Assembly (NCBI RefSeq): GCF_014189455.1 | Contig: NZ_CP050296.1 | Coordinates: 4,770,001 to 4,834,000 of the forward strand | Reading direction: 5' to 3' | DNA: 64,000 bases | Origin: Mesorhizobium huakuii | GTDB taxonomy: Bacteria; Pseudomonadota; Alphaproteobacteria; Rhizobiales; Rhizobiaceae | Shown here: positions 62,058 to 64,000 of the stretch, in pieces | Layout: every line of letters begins with the position of its first letter | Numbering within the stretch: position 1 is the stretch's first letter | Program-made: the position numbers and the translations under genes | Notes under the pieces: model-generated | Told to the model about the DNA's origin: nothing | The model's database searches: none | Seen by the model: the letters and a program-made list of their open reading frames with translations, nothing else

Positions 62058-62302
62058 GACACACATGCCTCGCCGGCTGCTGTTGCCCGCCCGAAGGCAC
62101 TGGCAAGTCTGGATAACTGGCCGTGCCCGTCACGGGTGGCTTCCCGTGAGCGCAGCAACGGCACCTCGCGACGCTGCCCATCGGCAAGCGAGCGAAGCAT
62201 CTTCTCGAAGGCGCGGGGATCGACCCCATCTGCCTTCATGACCAGCCGGATCATCGGATCCCGGACGGCCTCATCAATGGTAAGATCGCGGCGCTGTGGC
62301 AT
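62051..62302 (-). CDS. Small protein of unknown function coupled to the RND pump
   Basis: 83 residues beginning MPQRRDLTIDEAVRDPMIRL. AAGGAG lies seven bases before the ATG and the stop overlaps the proposed GTG start of the pump by seven bases, so translation of the two appears coupled. No transmembrane segment. The N-terminal IDEAVRDPMIRLVMKADGVD pattern looks like a short rhizobial hypothetical family I recall but cannot name; function unknown. Confidence 0.6.
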   Translation of the reverse strand: MPQRRDLTIDEAVRDPMIRLVMKADGVDPRAFEKMLRSLADGQRREVPLLRSREATRDGHGQLSRLASAFGRATAAGEACVSW

Positions 62303-62454
62303 TGGCCGGCTCCTTGTCTGTCGATTCGCAGCCCATGCTCGCGAACCGTTTTCATCTCTTCACCGGCCGAAGCCGCATGAACTGCAGTTTTTCGCCCATT
62401 CCGATCTGGCAGGACCAGTTCACGGCCTTGTTATTGACGGAAGGCGACATAGGT

Positions 62455-62495
62455 GTTACCAGTAAGTAACATTTGCATAGTTACAGACCGGTAAC
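62455..62495. promoter_or_regulatory. Two tandem GTTAC-N6-GTAAC operators
   Basis: Two copies of GTTAC-N6-GTAAC (62455-62470 and 62480-62495), centres 25 bases apart. The outer flanks GGTGTTAC and GTAACACC also form a larger dyad. They lie in the divergent region between the small-protein/RND operon and the TetR gene, 51 bases before the TetR start. Expected binding site of the TetR protein. Confidence 0.7.
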
Positions 62496-62545
62496 ACCCT
62501 AGTCAAGAGGTGGCCGTGGTTTTTAGGAAACGAAAGGAGATCATG

Positions 62546-63136
62546 ATGACAGACGGCGTCGTGGAGCGCTCGCGTCCGCGGGATCGGATCCTGGAGACGG
62601 CGCGTGACATGTTCCACAAGCATGGCATTAAGGGCGTCGGCGTCGACGCCATCACCGAGGCTGCCGGCACGAACAAGATGACGCTCTATCGTCACTTCGA
62701 ATCCAAGGACGAACTGATCGTCGAGTGCCTGCGCGCCAATGCGGCCAAGGCCGGCGCCATGTGGGAAGGGTTCGAAGCCGAGTTTCCCGGTGACAAGCTC
62801 GCGCAACTCCATGCCTGGGTTCGCAAGGCCGCCGTCATGCTCAAGGCTGACGGCCGTGGCTGCGACATGGCCAATGCCGCCGCTGAACTGACCGAGCCGG
62901 ACCATCCGGCCAGGCTGGTGATCAAGGAACTCAAGGAGGCCCAGCGCGAGCGCCTCGTGGCGTTGTGCCGGGATGCGGGCATTGGCCAGGCCGAACTGCT
63001 TGCCGATACGCTGTCACTGCTGTTTGAGGGCGCGCGTGTCAGCGTGCAGACGGTGGGTACCGAAGGGCCGAGCACGCAGTTCGTGCGCATGGCTGAAGGG
63101 CTGATCGTCTCCTTCCGCGGCACTGCCGCCGGTTGA
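62546..63136 (+). CDS. TetR-family transcriptional regulator
   Basis: 196 residues. N-terminal HTH (RILETARDMFHKHGIKGVGV, TNKMTLYRHFESKDELIVEC). The C-terminal domain matches TetR_C-type regulators with RGCDMANAAAEL. The ATG at 62546 is six bases from GGAG; the ATG at 62543 is only three bases away. Divergent from the RND operon and therefore its probable repressor, with autoregulation through the tandem dyads. Confidence 0.87.
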   Translation: MTDGVVERSRPRDRILETARDMFHKHGIKGVGVDAITEAAGTNKMTLYRHFESKDELIVECLRANAAKAGAMWEGFEAEFPGDKLAQLHAWVRKAAVMLKADGRGCDMANAAAELTEPDHPARLVIKELKEAQRERLVALCRDAGIGQAELLADTLSLLFEGARVSVQTVGTEGPSTQFVRMAEGLIVSFRGTAAG

Positions 63137-63231
63137 ATTGAACTGCCGCTGACGTGCCTTCCATCGTGCGGTCAAGCGCGGTGCGTGGCGCGCCTTGGCG
63201 TTGGCAAAATGGCTATTTCCCCCGTTTGAAC

Positions 63232-63388
63232 GAAAAAAGCCCGCTGCCGGGAGGAGGTGGCAGCGGGCTCGATTTCGAATGTGGCGCGGGAGGAGGTGCA
63301 CCCCATTCAGCGTCGGCATCGCATCTGGGAGGAGTAGATGGCCGACAACCAGAACCTACGAGTTGCCCAATGATTCGGCAACAATGAA
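63232..63388 (-). ncRNA. Probable small RNA with three CCUCCUCCC hairpin loops (cuckoo/CcsR-like)
   Basis: On the minus strand three hairpins each expose a CCUCCUCCC-type loop. They are CATCT-ACTCCTCCC-AGATG (63322-63340), a seven-base-pair stem with one mismatch and one wobble around ACCTCCTCCC (63281-63304), and the terminal AGCCCGCTGCC stem (63238-63269) around ACCTCCTCCC. The last is followed by TTTTTT and is an intrinsic terminator. A TTGACA (63418-63423) 17 bases from TGCTAT (63395-63400) gives a possible start near 63388. Such anti-Shine-Dalgarno loops define alphaproteobacterial cuckoo/CcsR sRNAs (recalled). No protein is encoded here. Confidence 0.72.
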
Positions 63389-63394
63389 TTGTGC

Positions 63395-63423
63395 ATAGCA
63401 GCTGTGCAGATTTGCCGTGTCAA
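63395..63423 (-). promoter_or_regulatory. Candidate promoter of the CCUCCUCCC small RNA
   Basis: TTGACA on the minus strand (63418-63423), 17-base spacer, then a weak -10 TGCTAT (63395-63400). Only the -35 is a full match. Confidence 0.4.
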
Positions 63424-63469
63424 TTATCAGACAAATCCGGGCGAGCGGCTTTGCCGGACTGCGCCCACC

Positions 63470-64000
63470 TCACTGCACCGGCACGTTTTCCCTGAAGATC
63501 AGGCGCGGCTCGATGAACTTTCGAGTGAGATAGGGCGCCGATGAGGCGATGGAGCCGAGCAGGCGGATGACCGACTGTTCGGCGATCAGCCTGGCGTTCT
63601 GGTCGATGACGACATCGACGAGATCATCGACGAGATAGCCGCGCGTTTCCCTCGTCAGGTCGTGGCAGATGAACACCGGCTTGCGATTGGGCCTGGCTTC
63701 GCGGATGGCTTTCGCAACGCCGGAGCGTCCGGCGCCGACGCAATAGATGCCGAGCAGTTCCGGTTCATTGTGCAGCGCCTTCATGGTCTCGGCGTAGCTG
63801 GCATCCGGCTCGTCATTGATCTCGACGGCGCTGGTCACGGTGAGGTTGGGGAATTCCTCGCCAAGCACGGAGCGGAAACCCATTTCACGCTCCTCATGGC
63901 CGCGATAGGAGCGCGAACCGACGACCATTGCCAGATGACCCTCGCGGCCGCCGAGGAAACGTCCCATGAGAAGCGCAGCCGTTCGCCCCGCCACCCGGTT
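63470..64000 (-). CDS. LacI-family transcriptional regulator, C-terminal part
   Basis: About 176 residues of the periplasmic-binding-protein-like effector domain, with the N-terminal HTH beyond the window edge. Seen are NRVAGRTAALLMG at the cut end, RGHEEREMGFRSVL, LGIYCVGAGRSGVAKAI and VFICHDLTRETRGYLVDDLV. Matches rhizobial LacI regulators of sugar ABC systems. The stop is at 63470, roughly 200 bases before the small-RNA terminator. Confidence 0.85.
   Translation of the reverse strand, partial: NRVAGRTAALLMGRFLGGREGHLAMVVGSRSYRGHEEREMGFRSVLGEEFPNLTVTSAVEINDEPDASYAETMKALHNEPELLGIYCVGAGRSGVAKAIREARPNRKPVFICHDLTRETRGYLVDDLVDVVIDQNARLIAEQSVIRLLGSIASSAPYLTRKFIEPRLIFRENVPVQ

Noticed and set aside
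1..64000. CRISPR arrays, tRNA/rRNA genes, insertion sequences or integrase/attachment sites
   Set aside because: No direct-repeat arrays, cloverleaf-like sequences with conserved arms, or transposase/integrase frames were seen on reading both strands; the repeats found are short palindromic intergenic elements.

Overview
The window looks like a chromosomal stretch of a Mesorhizobium-type alphaproteobacterium (Hyphomicrobiales). Codon use is uniformly GC-rich, the proteins read as rhizobial throughout, and several palindromic intergenic repeats typical of that group are present. I see no tRNA, rRNA, transposase, integrase or CRISPR array. Family calls rest on reading the translations; no database search was run.

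Left edge (1-12 kb): a truncated class II aldolase/dehydrogenase gene with its SorC-type regulator, an acyl-CoA ligase, a TetR-RND efflux set (regulator, lipoprotein adaptor, pump), an NtaA/SnaA-type flavin monooxygenase and a large APC-family permease.

Core (12.3-38.8 kb): an essentially complete methylated-amine catabolic island. An ABC importer (tmoXVW) brings in trimethylamine N-oxide (TMAO). Trimethylamine monooxygenase (tmm) makes TMAO from trimethylamine, TMAO demethylase (tdm) converts TMAO to dimethylamine plus formaldehyde, and dmmDABC oxidises dimethylamine to methylamine. gmaS, mgsABC and mgdABCD then carry the methylamine nitrogen through gamma-glutamylmethylamide and N-methylglutamate to glutamate and a C1 unit. 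Two groups diverge at 28.0 kb: the minus-strand mgs-gmaS-mgd-tdm block, headed by an APC permease and five uncharacterised membrane-associated proteins, and the plus-strand dmm operon. An XRE/cupin regulator sits between dmm and tmm. A short AT-rich motif resembling TGAAATTWTTT recurs in front of most of these units and may be a shared operator. dmmB carries a one-base frameshift.

Right-centre (39-57.7 kb): an SDR oxidoreductase, a small secreted protein, a tandem DUF427 protein and a peptide-type ABC system. The ABC system has two paralogous Tat-exported binding proteins, two permeases and a double ATPase, and its operon also encodes a cytosolic BisC-like molybdoenzyme. Upstream on the same strand are two enolase-superfamily enzymes (one frameshifted), a GntR regulator with a clear palindromic operator, and a 2-oxoglutarate/Fe(II) oxygenase related to the BesD/HalD group but with a hydroxylase-type HxD motif, divergent from a LysR regulator. 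The pathway this region serves is not obvious.

Right edge (57.7-64 kb): a second RND efflux system (pump before adaptor) with a divergent TetR regulator and two tandem GTTAC-N6-GTAAC operators, then a probable small RNA with three CCUCCUCCC-type hairpin loops (cuckoo/CcsR-like), and a LacI-type regulator cut by the window end.

The three apparent frameshifts (dmmB, the enolase at 53.9-55.0 kb, the tail of the second RND pump) can each be repaired by adding one base to a short homopolymer. Sequencing or assembly error is therefore a serious alternative to real gene decay.
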